Shown here: positions 48,275-56,813 of the stretch, in pieces | How the letters are laid out: each line of letters opens with the position of its first letter | Numbering within the stretch: the first letter of the stretch is position 1 | Assembly (NCBI RefSeq): GCF_010560025.1 | Contig: NZ_SAIY01000001.1 | Coordinates: 620,001 to 684,000 of the forward strand | Direction of reading: 5' to 3' | Length of the DNA: 64,000 nucleotides | Origin: Verrucosispora sioxanthis | GTDB lineage: Bacteria; Actinomycetota; Actinomycetes; Mycobacteriales; Micromonosporaceae | Position numbers and translations under genes: made by a program | Notes under the pieces: model-generated | What the model was told of the DNA's origin: nothing | What the model saw: the letters and a program-made list of their open reading frames with translations, nothing else | The model's database searches: none

Positions 48275-49053
48275 CCGAGGACCGGGCCAACCGGCCACAG
48301 AGCCCGCAGCAGAGCATCGAGGCGGGTCCGCCGGCCGCCCGACGCCGGAGTGTCACCCGCGCCCGCTCCGGTCAGCCGACCGTGCGTCCGGTGACCCCGG
48401 TGGTCAGCAGCTTCCCCGACCCGGCGACCGTCGACCTCACCGCCCGGCAGCGACGCATCCTCGACTTCATCCGCACCTGGGTCGAGCGCCACGGCTACCC
48501 GCCGAGCGTGCGCGAGATCGGCGAGGCGGTCGGGCTGGTTTCCCCGTCGAGCGTCGCCTACCAGCTCAAGGAATTGGAGAAGAAGGGCTTCCTCCGGCGC
48601 GATCCGAACCGGCCCCGGGCCGTCGACGTCCGCTCGCCGAACGACGTCGACGACGAGCTGAGCCGCTCCCAGCGCCCCACGCCGGCCTACGTCCCGATGC
48701 TCGGTCGCATCGCCGCCGGTGGCCCGATCCTCGCCGAGCAGTCGATGGAGGACGTCTTCCCGCTGCCGCGCGAGCTGGTCGGCGAGGGCGAGGTCTTCAT
48801 GCTCCAGGTCAAGGGTGACTCGATGCTCGACGCGGCGATCTGCGACGGCGACTGGGTGGTGGTCCGGCAGCAGCCGACCGCGGATTCGGGTGAGATCGTC
48901 GCCGCCATGCTCGACGGCGAGGCGACCGTGAAGACCTACCGGCTGCGTGACGGTCACGTCTGGCTGATGCCGCAGAATCCGGCCTTCGACCCGATCCCCG
49001 GCGACGACGCCACCATCATGGGCCGGGTGGTCGCGGTGCTGCGCCGCATCTGA
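48271..49053 (+). CDS. lexA: SOS-response repressor LexA
   Basis: 260 residues from GTG 48271, preceded by GGGAGGAC. The N-terminal ~55 residues are Pro/Arg-rich and variable; the HTH domain starts at [29 protein letters not shown], followed by [17 protein letters not shown]. The S24 domain has the cleavage site region ([11 protein letters not shown], Ala-Gly), the serine in [15 protein letters not shown] and the lysine in [10 protein letters not shown]. Cleaved with RecA filaments after DNA damage. Divergent from nrdR. Confidence 0.96.
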   Translation: MTEDRANRPQSPQQSIEAGPPAARRRSVTRARSGQPTVRPVTPVVSSFPDPATVDLTARQRRILDFIRTWVERHGYPPSVREIGEAVGLVSPSSVAYQLKELEKKGFLRRDPNRPRAVDVRSPNDVDDELSRSQRPTPAYVPMLGRIAAGGPILAEQSMEDVFPLPRELVGEGEVFMLQVKGDSMLDAAICDGDWVVVRQQPTADSGEIVAAMLDGEATVKTYRLRDGHVWLMPQNPAFDPIPGDDATIMGRVVAVLRRI

Positions 49054-49068
49054 ATCGGCGACCGGTGA

Positions 49069-49097
49069 CCGGGTACCGACCCACGCTCGGTACCCGG
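49069..49097. terminator. terminator between lexA and the propeller protein gene
   Basis: Stem CCGGGTACCGA / TCGGTACCCGG with a 7-base loop, between convergent genes; usable in both directions. Confidence 0.7.
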
Positions 49098-49105
49098 CCG
49101 TCACA

Positions 49106-50797
49106 TCAGTACCGGTCGCCCCGGTAGCCGTAGTGGCCGCCGCGCACCTGACCATACGGTTCGCCGTCGTCCTCCCGGTAACGCCCGGACCGCCGCCCCC
49201 GGTAGTCGGGCTCGGCCGGGCCGCCACGTCGGGGCGGCTCCGCTCGCCCACCGGCACCGGGCTGCCCGCCGCCACGGGCACCGCCGCCGCCGTAGACACC
49301 GCCGCCCGGGCGTCCACCGCCGCCGGACGGTCGACCACCGCCCGGCCGCCCACCGTAGACGGGAGCGCCCTCACCACCGGGCCGGGCTCCACCGCCGCCG
49401 TAGACGCCTCCGCCGCCCTGCCCCGGGCGAGCACCGTTGCCGGCGGCCGGTCGGCCATTGCCGCCACCGTAGACGCCGCCCGGGCCTGCACCGCCGGCCG
49501 GAGATCCGCCGTATACGCCACCGGCCGCTGCCCCGCCGTACACCCCGCCCCGGCCCCGGTCCTGGGCCGAGCCGAATCCGTCGCCCTTGCGCTTCGCGGC
49601 GTCCACGTCGTCGTCGCCGCGGTTGCGACCGGCCGGTGCCGGGCGCTTGCGGGCGCGCAGGATGCCGAAGATGCCCGCGCCGACCAGCAGGGCTCCGAGC
49701 ACGCCCACCGCGGCGATCAGGTACATGATGTCGGTCGGGGTCAGGCCGTCGAGGAACGACTGACCCGACTTCTGCGCCGCGTCGGGATCGTTCGCCAGAT
49801 CTTTCGGCCCCTCGGTGGAGGGGGTGTAGCTGAGGATGTTGACGGGGTCCTCGTCCTCCAGGTGACCGGCGTCGGAGACGGTCAGGAACGTCTTGCCGTC
49901 GGTCGAGTAGGAGATCGCCTCGCCGAACGGGTCGGCCAGGGCGGTGACCCGGGGAGTGGTCGTGGTGAGGGCGGTGACGATGTCGCCGTTGGCGACGTCG
50001 TACTCGAAGGCGTCGGCGTAGGTGCGCAGCACCACCCGTGAGCCGTCCAGGGATCGGGCGGCACCGGTGATCGCAACGCGCCCGAAGGTGCTCAGCGGGT
50101 TCTCGGTGTCCGTTCTGGGCAGTTCGATGTCGCCGAGCTTCTTCATCGGTACGGGCTCGGTGTCACCGGTCTTGAGCGGCCCGTCCGGGGTGAAGATCTC
50201 GGCCTTGCCGGCGGTGACCTTGGTGATGATCAGCGGTAGTTTGTCGTCGCCGATCAGCAGCGCCTCGGCATCGCGCGGCTTGCCGTCCGGGTACGACAGC
50301 CGGTGCAGCTTCGGCTGGCTGCCACCGCCGATCGGCATGCTCCAGACCGCCACCCGCTCACGGCGTTCGCGGCTTGTCACGTTGTCGCCGGTGTCGGCGA
50401 TCCACAGCGTCTTTCCGTCCGGGGCGACCGCGAGATCCTCGGTGTCGAACGGCCCCGCCCCCGAGTAGGGCACGTCGCGGACGACCTGGCAGTCCTTGTT
50501 GAGGTAGAAGACCCGTTTGCGGTCGTCCTGCTCGGTGCTGTCGTTGACGACGATGTAGCCGTTCTTGGTCGCCACCAGGCCGGACAGCTCACGCAGTCGC
50601 GAGTCGGTGACCGAGCACTGCTTCTTGCCCGCCGCGGTGACCGGCGGTCCCGCCACGGCGGCCGGAGGGGCCGCCACCAGGGAAGACGCTGCCTTGGCGG
50701 GGGTCGAGCCGGGCGCGGCGAGCGCGGCACCGGTGACCGCCACGGTGACCCCGGCCAGGCCAAGGGCAACCGTGACGGAGGAAACAGTGCGGAGCAT
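49106..50797 (-). CDS. membrane-anchored beta-propeller-like protein with GVYGG-repeat tail
   Basis: 563 residues. Signal peptide (SSVTVALGLAGVTVAVTGAALA), an extracellular domain with repeated blade-like strands (LRELSGLVATKNGYIVVND, DTEDLAVAPDGKTLWIADTGDN, DAEALLIGDDKLPLII), one membrane helix (IMYLIAAVGVLGALLVGAGIFGIL, about residue 360), then a ~170-residue cytoplasmic tail of very low complexity with GVYGG motifs repeated about six times and a Tyr/Arg-rich end. Position beside lexA matches Rv2721c (from memory). Function unknown; the tail may self-associate or be phosphorylated. Confidence 0.82.
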   Translation of the reverse strand: MLRTVSSVTVALGLAGVTVAVTGAALAAPGSTPAKAASSLVAAPPAAVAGPPVTAAGKKQCSVTDSRLRELSGLVATKNGYIVVNDSTEQDDRKRVFYLNKDCQVVRDVPYSGAGPFDTEDLAVAPDGKTLWIADTGDNVTSRERRERVAVWSMPIGGGSQPKLHRLSYPDGKPRDAEALLIGDDKLPLIITKVTAGKAEIFTPDGPLKTGDTEPVPMKKLGDIELPRTDTENPLSTFGRVAITGAARSLDGSRVVLRTYADAFEYDVANGDIVTALTTTTPRVTALADPFGEAISYSTDGKTFLTVSDAGHLEDEDPVNILSYTPSTEGPKDLANDPDAAQKSGQSFLDGLTPTDIMYLIAAVGVLGALLVGAGIFGILRARKRPAPAGRNRGDDDVDAAKRKGDGFGSAQDRGRGGVYGGAAAGGVYGGSPAGGAGPGGVYGGGNGRPAAGNGARPGQGGGGVYGGGGARPGGEGAPVYGGRPGGGRPSGGGGRPGGGVYGGGGARGGGQPGAGGRAEPPRRGGPAEPDYRGRRSGRYREDDGEPYGQVRGGHYGYRGDRY

Positions 50798-50861
50798 GAA
50801 AGAAGTGTCGCATGCCGCAGGTTTCCGCCGGGTGACGCGGCAGCCCGATCACCGCAGGCGA

Positions 50862-52310
50862 TCACCGCGCGACACGGGCCGCCTGCGCCGTGTCATGGTA
50901 CGGGACCAGTTCGGCCGCGAGTGCCTCGTTGACCCGGACGTGCAGCATCGTCCCTTCGGGCAGGTGGGCGGTGCTGAGCACCTCGCCCTGCCGGTGCAGC
51001 CGGGCCACCAGGTCACCCCGGTCGTACGGCAGCACCACGCGCATCTCGACCGCCGGGCGGGGCAGCCGCCGCTCGATCGTCTCGCGCAGGTCGTCGATGC
51101 CGCGGCCGCTGTGCGCGGAGACGAAGACCGCCTCGGGCCAGAGCCGCTTGAGCCGGAGCAGGGTCTCCTCGTCGGCCGCGTCAATCTTGTTGACCACCAG
51201 CAGCTCGGGCAGCCGATCGGCGCCGACCTCGCCGAGCACCTCGCGGACGGCCCGGACCTGCTCCTCCGGGTCGGGGTGGGCGCCGTCGACCACGTGCACC
51301 ACCAGATCCGCCTCGGCGACCTCCTCCAGCGTCGACCGGAACGCCTCGACGATCTGGTGCGGCAGGTGCCGGACGAAGCCCACGGTGTCGCTCAGGGTGT
51401 AGACCCGTCCGTCGGACGTGGTGGACCGGCGGATCGTCGGATCGAGCGTGGCGAACAGGGCGTCCTCCACCAGCACGCCCGCCCCGGTCAGGCGATTCAG
51501 CAGGCTGGACTTTCCGGCGTTGGTGTAGCCGGCGATCGCCACCGCGGGCACCGCGTTGCGGGTGCGGCGGGCGCGCTTGGTCTCGCGTACCGTCCGCATG
51601 GCCTTGATCTCCCGGCGGAGCCGGGCGATGCGGTGGCGGATGCGCCGCCGGTCGGTCTCCAGCTTGGTCTCACCGGGGCCACGGACGCCGACGCCGCCGC
51701 CGGCACCACCGCCCCGGCCCGACCCACCGGTCTGCCGGGACAGCGTCTCGCCCCAGCCGCGCAGCCGTGGCAGGAGGTATTCCAGTTGGGCCAGCTCGAC
51801 CTGCGCCCGGCCTTCCTTGCTCTTGGCGTGCTGGGCGAAGATGTCGAGGATCAGCGCGGTGCGGTCGACCACCTTGACCTTGGTGCGCTGCTCCAGGTTG
51901 CGCAGTTGGGACGGGGACAGCTCCCCGTCGCAGATCACCGTGTCGGCGCCGGCGGACAGCACCACCGAGCTGAGGTCGTCGACCTTGCCGCGACCGATGT
52001 AGGTCGCCGGGTCGGGGCGGTTGCGTCGCTGGATGAGCCCTTCGAGCACCTGCGAGCCGGCGGTCTCCGCCAGCGCGGCCAGCTCGGTGAGGGAGTTCTC
52101 CGCGTCGAGGAGGGTGCCCTCGGTCCAGACGCCCACCAGCACCACCCGCTCCAGCCGGAGCTGTCGGTATTCGACCTCGGTGACGTCGGTCAGCTCGGTG
52201 GAGAGACCGGGGACCCGTCGTAGCGCCTGCCGTTCGGAGAGCTCGTACTCGCCGGTGGTGGCGTCGAGCTCGTCGTCGGGGATGGAAACGTAGGTCTCCT
52301 GGTCTCGCAA
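50862..52310 (-). CDS. hflX: ribosome-associated GTPase HflX
   Basis: ~482 residues. N-terminal HflX domain (VLVGVWTEGTLLDAENSL, TYIGRGKVDDLSSVV, CDGELSPSQLRNLEQ), then a TRAFAC GTPase with G1 GYTNAGKSSLLN, G2-region ALFATLDPTIR, G3 DTVGFVRHLP, G4 NKID and G5 SAHSG. Splits stalled ribosomes and is heat-stress linked. TTG 52310 is preferred because AGGAGAG lies 5 bp upstream; ATG 52337 (MHRTDRRDRLRD) is the alternative. Most of the longer open frame upstream is non-conserved. A Gly-rich insertion (GGSGRGGGAGGGVG) precedes the GTPase domain. Confidence 0.93.
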   Translation of the reverse strand: MRDQETYVSIPDDELDATTGEYELSERQALRRVPGLSTELTDVTEVEYRQLRLERVVLVGVWTEGTLLDAENSLTELAALAETAGSQVLEGLIQRRNRPDPATYIGRGKVDDLSSVVLSAGADTVICDGELSPSQLRNLEQRTKVKVVDRTALILDIFAQHAKSKEGRAQVELAQLEYLLPRLRGWGETLSRQTGGSGRGGGAGGGVGVRGPGETKLETDRRRIRHRIARLRREIKAMRTVRETKRARRTRNAVPAVAIAGYTNAGKSSLLNRLTGAGVLVEDALFATLDPTIRRSTTSDGRVYTLSDTVGFVRHLPHQIVEAFRSTLEEVAEADLVVHVVDGAHPDPEEQVRAVREVLGEVGADRLPELLVVNKIDAADEETLLRLKRLWPEAVFVSAHSGRGIDDLRETIERRLPRPAVEMRVVLPYDRGDLVARLHRQGEVLSTAHLPEGTMLHVRVNEALAAELVPYHDTAQAARVAR

Positions 52311-52485
52311 GCGATCTCTCCTGTCCGTTCTGTGCATGTACCGAGTAATCCTGACATGTGTCGACGCCCGCTGCACCTGGTATATGCCCGCCCGCCGATC
52401 GGCGAGAGCGGGGGCGGATGCCGGCTGCCCGGGGCGGGCGAGTAGAAATGCGGACGAGCCGTTCAGCGCCGACGGAGGGACCTGC

Positions 52486-53958
52486 GTGGCCACGACCCGA
52501 CTGCCCAGTGCCGGATTCTCGATCACGATCCGGATCGCCGTGCCCGCCGACGCCTCCTCGATCGGCCGGCTCACCACGTCGGTGGGTGAGGCCGGGGCGA
52601 TCGTCACCGCGCTGGACGTGGTCGACTCCGATCCGACGAACGTGATCGTCGACCTGACCTGCGACACCGCCGACGCCGGTCACGCCGACCAGGTGGTCGA
52701 CGCGCTCAGCGCGCTCGACGGCGTGGACGTGCGAAAGGTTTCCGACCGCACCTTCCTGCTGCACCTCGGCGGCAAGATCGAGGTGAGTCCGAAGGTCGCC
52801 CTGCGGAACCGGGACGAGCTGTCGCGCGCGTACACCCCCGGAGTGGCCCGGGTCTGCCAGGCGATCGCCGACAACCCGGCCGACGCCCGGCGGCTGACCA
52901 TCAAGCGCAACACGGTGGCGGTGGTCAGCGACGGCTCGGCCGTGCTGGGGCTGGGCAACCTCGGTCCCGCCGCGTCGCTGCCGGTGATGGAGGGCAAGGC
53001 GGCGCTGTTCAAGCGCTTCGGCGGGGTGGACGCCTGGCCGGTGGTGCTCGACACGCAGGACACCGACGAGATCGTCGCCATCGTCAAGGCCATCGCACCC
53101 GCGTACGGCGGGATCAACCTGGAGGACATCGCCGCGCCGCGTTGCTTCGAGATCGAGGCCCGGTTGCGCGAGGCGCTGGACATCCCGGTCTTCCACGACG
53201 ATCAGCACGGCACCGCCATCTGCGTGCTGGCCGCGCTGACCAACGCGCTGCGCGTGGTGGGCAAGCAGCTCGCGGACGTGCGGGTGGTGGTCTCCGGCGC
53301 GGGTGCCGCCGGCACCGCGATCATGAAGCTGCTGCTGCGTCAGGGCGTCGGCGACATCATCGCGTACGACCGGCAGGGTGCCCTGCACCGTGGGCAGACC
53401 GATCTCAACCCGGCCTGGCGGTGGCTGGCCGAGAACACCAACCGGGACGGCTACTCGGGTGACCTGCCCGGCGCGCTGGCCGGCGCCGACGTCTTCATCG
53501 GGGTGAGTGCCCCGAATCTGCTCACCGGCGACGACATCGCCACCATGGCGAAGGACGCGATCGTGTTCGCGCTGGCGAACCCGGACCCGGAGGTCGACCC
53601 CCGGGAGGCGCGCAAGCACGCCGCGGTCGTCGCCACCGGCCGCTCCGACCAGCCGAACCAGATCAACAACGTGCTCGCCTTCCCCGGCGTCTTCCGCGGC
53701 ATGCTCGACGCGCACGCCGAGGAATTCACCGAGGAGATGGCGATCGCCGCCGCCCGGGCCATCGCGGACGTGGTGGGCGAGGAAAAGATCAACCCCACGG
53801 TCATCGTGCCCAGCGTCTTCGACTCCCGAGTCGCTCCGGCCGTCGCCGCCGCCGTCCGCGCCGCCGCCCAGAACCCGACCACCACCCCACCCCCCGCCGC
53901 CGACCCCGGCCCGGCCGACCTCCCCGAGATCGCCGCCTCCGCCTCCGCCACCCCCTGA
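52486..53958 (+). CDS. NAD-dependent malic enzyme with N-terminal ACT domain
   Basis: 490 residues from GTG 52486, preceded by GGAGGG. An ACT-like domain (SITIRIAVPADASSIGRLTT, VVDSDPTNVIVDLTCDT) covers ~1-75. The malic enzyme domain has SRAYTPGVARVCQAIA with the catalytic Tyr, KRNTVAVVSDGSAVLGLGNLG with the catalytic Lys, INLEDIAAPRCFEIE and VFHDDQHGTAICVLAAL (metal site), and the NAD-binding VVVSGAGAAGTAI. Oxidatively decarboxylates malate to pyruvate. The C-terminal ~40 residues are Pro/Ala-rich and end beside the convergent palindrome. Confidence 0.94.
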   Translation: MATTRLPSAGFSITIRIAVPADASSIGRLTTSVGEAGAIVTALDVVDSDPTNVIVDLTCDTADAGHADQVVDALSALDGVDVRKVSDRTFLLHLGGKIEVSPKVALRNRDELSRAYTPGVARVCQAIADNPADARRLTIKRNTVAVVSDGSAVLGLGNLGPAASLPVMEGKAALFKRFGGVDAWPVVLDTQDTDEIVAIVKAIAPAYGGINLEDIAAPRCFEIEARLREALDIPVFHDDQHGTAICVLAALTNALRVVGKQLADVRVVVSGAGAAGTAIMKLLLRQGVGDIIAYDRQGALHRGQTDLNPAWRWLAENTNRDGYSGDLPGALAGADVFIGVSAPNLLTGDDIATMAKDAIVFALANPDPEVDPREARKHAAVVATGRSDQPNQINNVLAFPGVFRGMLDAHAEEFTEEMAIAAARAIADVVGEEKINPTVIVPSVFDSRVAPAVAAAVRAAAQNPTTTPPPAADPGPADLPEIAASASATP

Positions 53959-53984
53959 CGGACCTCCCGACCCCAACCACCCAT

Positions 53985-54045
53985 GTTGATCATGAGGTTG
54001 ACGGCAAGTTCGATCTCAGGAACCGCCGCTAACCTCATGATCAAC
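53985..54045. repeat. palindromic intergenic repeat family 1, copy 3
   Basis: Perfect 15-base arms GTTGATCATGAGGTT (53985-53999) and its complement (54031-54045); pairing resumes further inside (ACGGC/GCCG) after mismatches. The loop is ~31 bases. Lies between converging malic enzyme and dapF genes, as copies 1 and 2 lie between converging genes. Confidence 0.8.
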
Positions 54046-54055
54046 GCAGGTCAGG

Positions 54056-54898
54056 TCAGGTCAGGGGTGGGAAGGTTAGTTCGCCGGTGGCGACGAGGAG
54101 GGCGGGGCCGGAGAGCCAGCAGGAGTCGGGGGTGACGGTCACGGTTAGGCGGCCGCCTGGGACGTCTACGGCGACAGTCCCGGTCTCCTGGTCGGCGTCG
54201 CGCAGGGCCACCGCGGCGACCGCGCAGGCACCGGTGCCGCAGGACAGGGTCTCGGCGGAGCCACGCTCGTGGACGCGCATCAGCACGTGTGCGTCGACGC
54301 CGGGGACCGGTCCACCGACGGTGGTGAACTCGACGTTCACCCCGGCGGGGAAGACCGCCGGGTCGATGTCGGGGGCGCGGGTCAGGTCCAGTCCGGCCAG
54401 GTCCAGCCCGGCGGGTACCGGGCAGACCAGGTGGGGATTGCCGACATCCACCGCGGTGCCGGGCAGGGTCAGTCCGCCCAGGGCGGCGGCGGAGGCGCCG
54501 TACAGCTGAGGTCTTTGCATCTCGACGGCGATGGTGTCGCCCTCGACCCGTGCCCGCACCACGCCGGCCCGGGTCGCCACCGGCAGTGCGTCGCCAGACG
54601 GTACGGCCAGCCCGTTCGCCAGCAGGTACCGGACGAAGACCCGGGCACCGTTGCCGCACATTTCGGCGAAGGAGCCGTCGGAGTTCCAGTAGTCCATGAA
54701 CCACTCGGCCTCGCCGGCCAGGGCTGCGCCGTCGGCGTGCTTCGCGGCGCGGACCACCCGCAGCACGCCGTCCCCGCCGAGACCACGCCGCCGGTCGCAG
54801 ATCGCCGCCACCAGTTCGGGCGTCAGGTCGAGCGCGCCGTCCGGGTCGGGCAGGATCACGAAGTCGTTGCCGGTGCCGTGCCCCTTGGTGAACTCCAC
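54056..54898 (-). CDS. dapF: diaminopimelate epimerase
   Basis: ~280 residues from GTG 54898 (VEFTKGHGTGNDFVILPD); ATG 54922 would overlap miaA. Converts LL- to meso-diaminopimelate for peptidoglycan and lysine. Active-site cysteines are in FAEMCGNGARVFVRYL and ETLSCGTGACAVAAVAL, with substrate contacts DVGNPHLV and GVNVEF. Follows miaA by a few bases on the same strand. Confidence 0.95.
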   Translation of the reverse strand: MEFTKGHGTGNDFVILPDPDGALDLTPELVAAICDRRRGLGGDGVLRVVRAAKHADGAALAGEAEWFMDYWNSDGSFAEMCGNGARVFVRYLLANGLAVPSGDALPVATRAGVVRARVEGDTIAVEMQRPQLYGASAAALGGLTLPGTAVDVGNPHLVCPVPAGLDLAGLDLTRAPDIDPAVFPAGVNVEFTTVGGPVPGVDAHVLMRVHERGSAETLSCGTGACAVAAVALRDADQETGTVAVDVPGGRLTVTVTPDSCWLSGPALLVATGELTFPPLT

Positions 54899-54905
54899 GC
54901 TCCCA

Positions 54906-55823
54906 TCATTGCGCAGCCTCACCGAGGATCCGCATCGCGGCCCCGATCAGTCCCGGGTCGGCCGAGTCGAGCCAGTGCACCCGAGGATCGCGCCGGAACC
55001 AGGAGCGCTGGCGGCGGACGAAGCGACGGGTGGCCCGGACCGTCTCGTCGTACGTCTCGGTCTCGGTCAGCTCCCCACCCAGGAAACGCAGCACCTGCTG
55101 GTAGCCGAGCGCCCGGCTCGCGGTAAGCCCCTGCGGCAGGCCGCGCTCGACCAGTCTCCGGGTCTCCGCGACCAGCCCGTCGGCCCACATCCGGTCGACC
55201 CGCGTCGCGATCCGCTCGTCGAGCAGCGCGGTGTCCAGGTCCACGCCGAGCTGCACCGCCGGGTAGTAGGGCGTCGGCTCGGGCAACGCCGCGGTGAACG
55301 GCTTACCGGTCAGCTCGATCACCTCCAGCGCGCGCACGATGCGCCGGCCGTTGCCGGGCAGGATGCCGGCCGCCGCGACCGGGTCGGCGTCGCGCAGTCG
55401 CGCGTACAGCGGCACCGGCCCGAGCGCGGCCAACTCGCCTTCCAGGCGTTGGCGCACTGCCGGATCGGTGCCGGGGAACTCGAACTGTTCCAGCACCGCC
55501 CGCACGTAGAGCCCGGACCCACCGACCAGCAGTGGCACCCGGCCCCGGGCGAGGATGTCGTCGACCGCCGCCCGGGCCAGCCGCTGGTACTCCGCCACGC
55601 TGGCCGGTTCGGTGACCTCCCAGATGTCGAGCAGGTGATGTGGTACGCCGTCACGTTCGGCGACGGTGAGCTTGGCCGTGCCAATGTCCATGCCCCGGTA
55701 GAGCTGCATCGAGTCGGCGTTGACCACCTCACCGTCGAGCGCGTGCGCCAGCGCGATGCTCAGCGCCGACTTGCCGGCCGCCGTCGGCCCGACGACGGCG
55801 ACCACGGTGCTCGGGGCGGTCAC
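54906..55823 (-). CDS. miaA: tRNA dimethylallyltransferase
   Basis: 305 residues. Adds dimethylallyl to A37 of tRNAs reading UNN codons, supplying the substrate of MiaB (also in the window). Walker A-like GPTAAGKSALSIALA, DSMQLYRGMDIGTAKL, the HHLLDIW motif and LVGGSGLYVRAVL are clear; the C-terminal RRFVRRQRSWFRRDPRV is the tRNA-binding region. GTG 55823 overlaps the dioxygenase stop as GTGA; dapF follows. Confidence 0.95.
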   Translation of the reverse strand: MTAPSTVVAVVGPTAAGKSALSIALAHALDGEVVNADSMQLYRGMDIGTAKLTVAERDGVPHHLLDIWEVTEPASVAEYQRLARAAVDDILARGRVPLLVGGSGLYVRAVLEQFEFPGTDPAVRQRLEGELAALGPVPLYARLRDADPVAAAGILPGNGRRIVRALEVIELTGKPFTAALPEPTPYYPAVQLGVDLDTALLDERIATRVDRMWADGLVAETRRLVERGLPQGLTASRALGYQQVLRFLGGELTETETYDETVRATRRFVRRQRSWFRRDPRVHWLDSADPGLIGAAMRILGEAAQ

Positions 55824-56551
55824 GGCCGCTGCCAGTTCGCCACGAGGTAACCCACCCCGTAGGGCGCGGCGTGGTAACGCAGCTCGCCACGCCAGCGATC
55901 ACCCGCCGCTCGTGCGGCACCGGCGAGCACCTGCCAGGGCGCCCGTCCCGCGACCTTGAGCTGCGTCGACAGGCCGGGATCCAGGCCGAGCAGGGCGTCG
56001 CCGTCCGCGTCGGCCAGGGCTCGCGCGACCGTCTCGTCGTACGCCTCGGCGCGCGGATCGGCGTAGCCGGGCGCCTTCTCGCCCCGGCAGGCCGAACCGT
56101 CCCCCATCACCAGCAGCGCCCACGGCTGGTCCGAGCCGAGCCGGGCACCGAGGTCGGCGCAGGTATCGACCGGGTCGGCGGCCCCGACCGTCGTCATCCG
56201 CCAGTCCATGCCCCGGTTCCTGGCCGACGGTCGCCGGCCGAGCAGCCACGCGCCGACCAGCAGGCTGAGCGGTAGATGGTCGGTGCCCACCAATCCGTCG
56301 GGGTGGTCGCCGAGGCGTACCTCAAGCGGCACCCCCCACGGCGCGAAGCTGCCCCGGAACGGAGAGTCGAGGTCGGCTCCGCGGTCGCCGGCCCCGATCA
56401 CCAGGACGGTCCGCGCTTCCGAGTCGAGCAGGCGGGCGACGGCGGCGTCACAGGCGGCGCGCAGGTCGTCCAGCTCGGGCGCCGCGGCACCGGCGATCTC
56501 GGGGATGAGCAGCGGCGGGTGGGGGCAGACGGCGGCGGCGACCAGTGGCAC
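55820..56551 (-). CDS. class III extradiol dioxygenase-like (LigB/MEMO fold) protein
   Basis: 243 residues. N-terminal AAVCPHPPLLIPEIAG has the metal-type histidine, then DDLRAACDAAVARLLDSEA and VLVIGAGDRGADL; the C-terminus has WQVLAGAARAAGDRWRGEL. The first gene of the dioxygenase-miaA-dapF operon; counterpart of Rv2728c in the same position (from memory). A catalytic role is not proven: several metal ligands of true LigB are not obvious. Confidence 0.8.
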   Translation of the reverse strand: MPLVAAAVCPHPPLLIPEIAGAAAPELDDLRAACDAAVARLLDSEARTVLVIGAGDRGADLDSPFRGSFAPWGVPLEVRLGDHPDGLVGTDHLPLSLLVGAWLLGRRPSARNRGMDWRMTTVGAADPVDTCADLGARLGSDQPWALLVMGDGSACRGEKAPGYADPRAEAYDETVARALADADGDALLGLDPGLSTQLKVAGRAPWQVLAGAARAAGDRWRGELRYHAAPYGVGYLVANWQRP

Positions 56552-56621
56552 CAGGCAACCGTAGCGGTCCGCTTCGGCAGCGTGGCCGCGTGCCGCCGGG
56601 AAGGACGACCGCGCCGCACGT

Positions 56622-56688
56622 ACACCGTACGGTCGAAAGCGGCACGCCGGTCGGATGGCCCAGACAGGCCCTAGGACACCGTATGGTC
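56622..56688. promoter_or_regulatory. two ACACCGTAYGGTC repeats in divergent promoter
   Basis: ACACCGTACGGTC (56622-56634) and ACACCGTATGGTC (56676-56688), 54 bp start to start, each with a palindromic core ACCGTAYGGT. They lie between the dioxygenase operon and DUF349. Candidate regulator sites; regulator unknown. Confidence 0.45.
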
Positions 56689-56813
56689 ACGGTCGGCGAT
56701 AGGCGCTCGACGCGGACCGGGGCGCACCTGTGACAATGCCCGGAGAAACTTGGCTGCGCCGTGGCGGCGCCCGGGAGACTGCTCCCTGGTGCCGGGAGAA
56801 CGAGGATGGGCAC

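Noticed and set aside
51670..53976. 768-codon minus-strand frame over the malic enzyme and hflX start
   Set aside because: Gly/His/Asp-rich shadow; both real genes are well supported.
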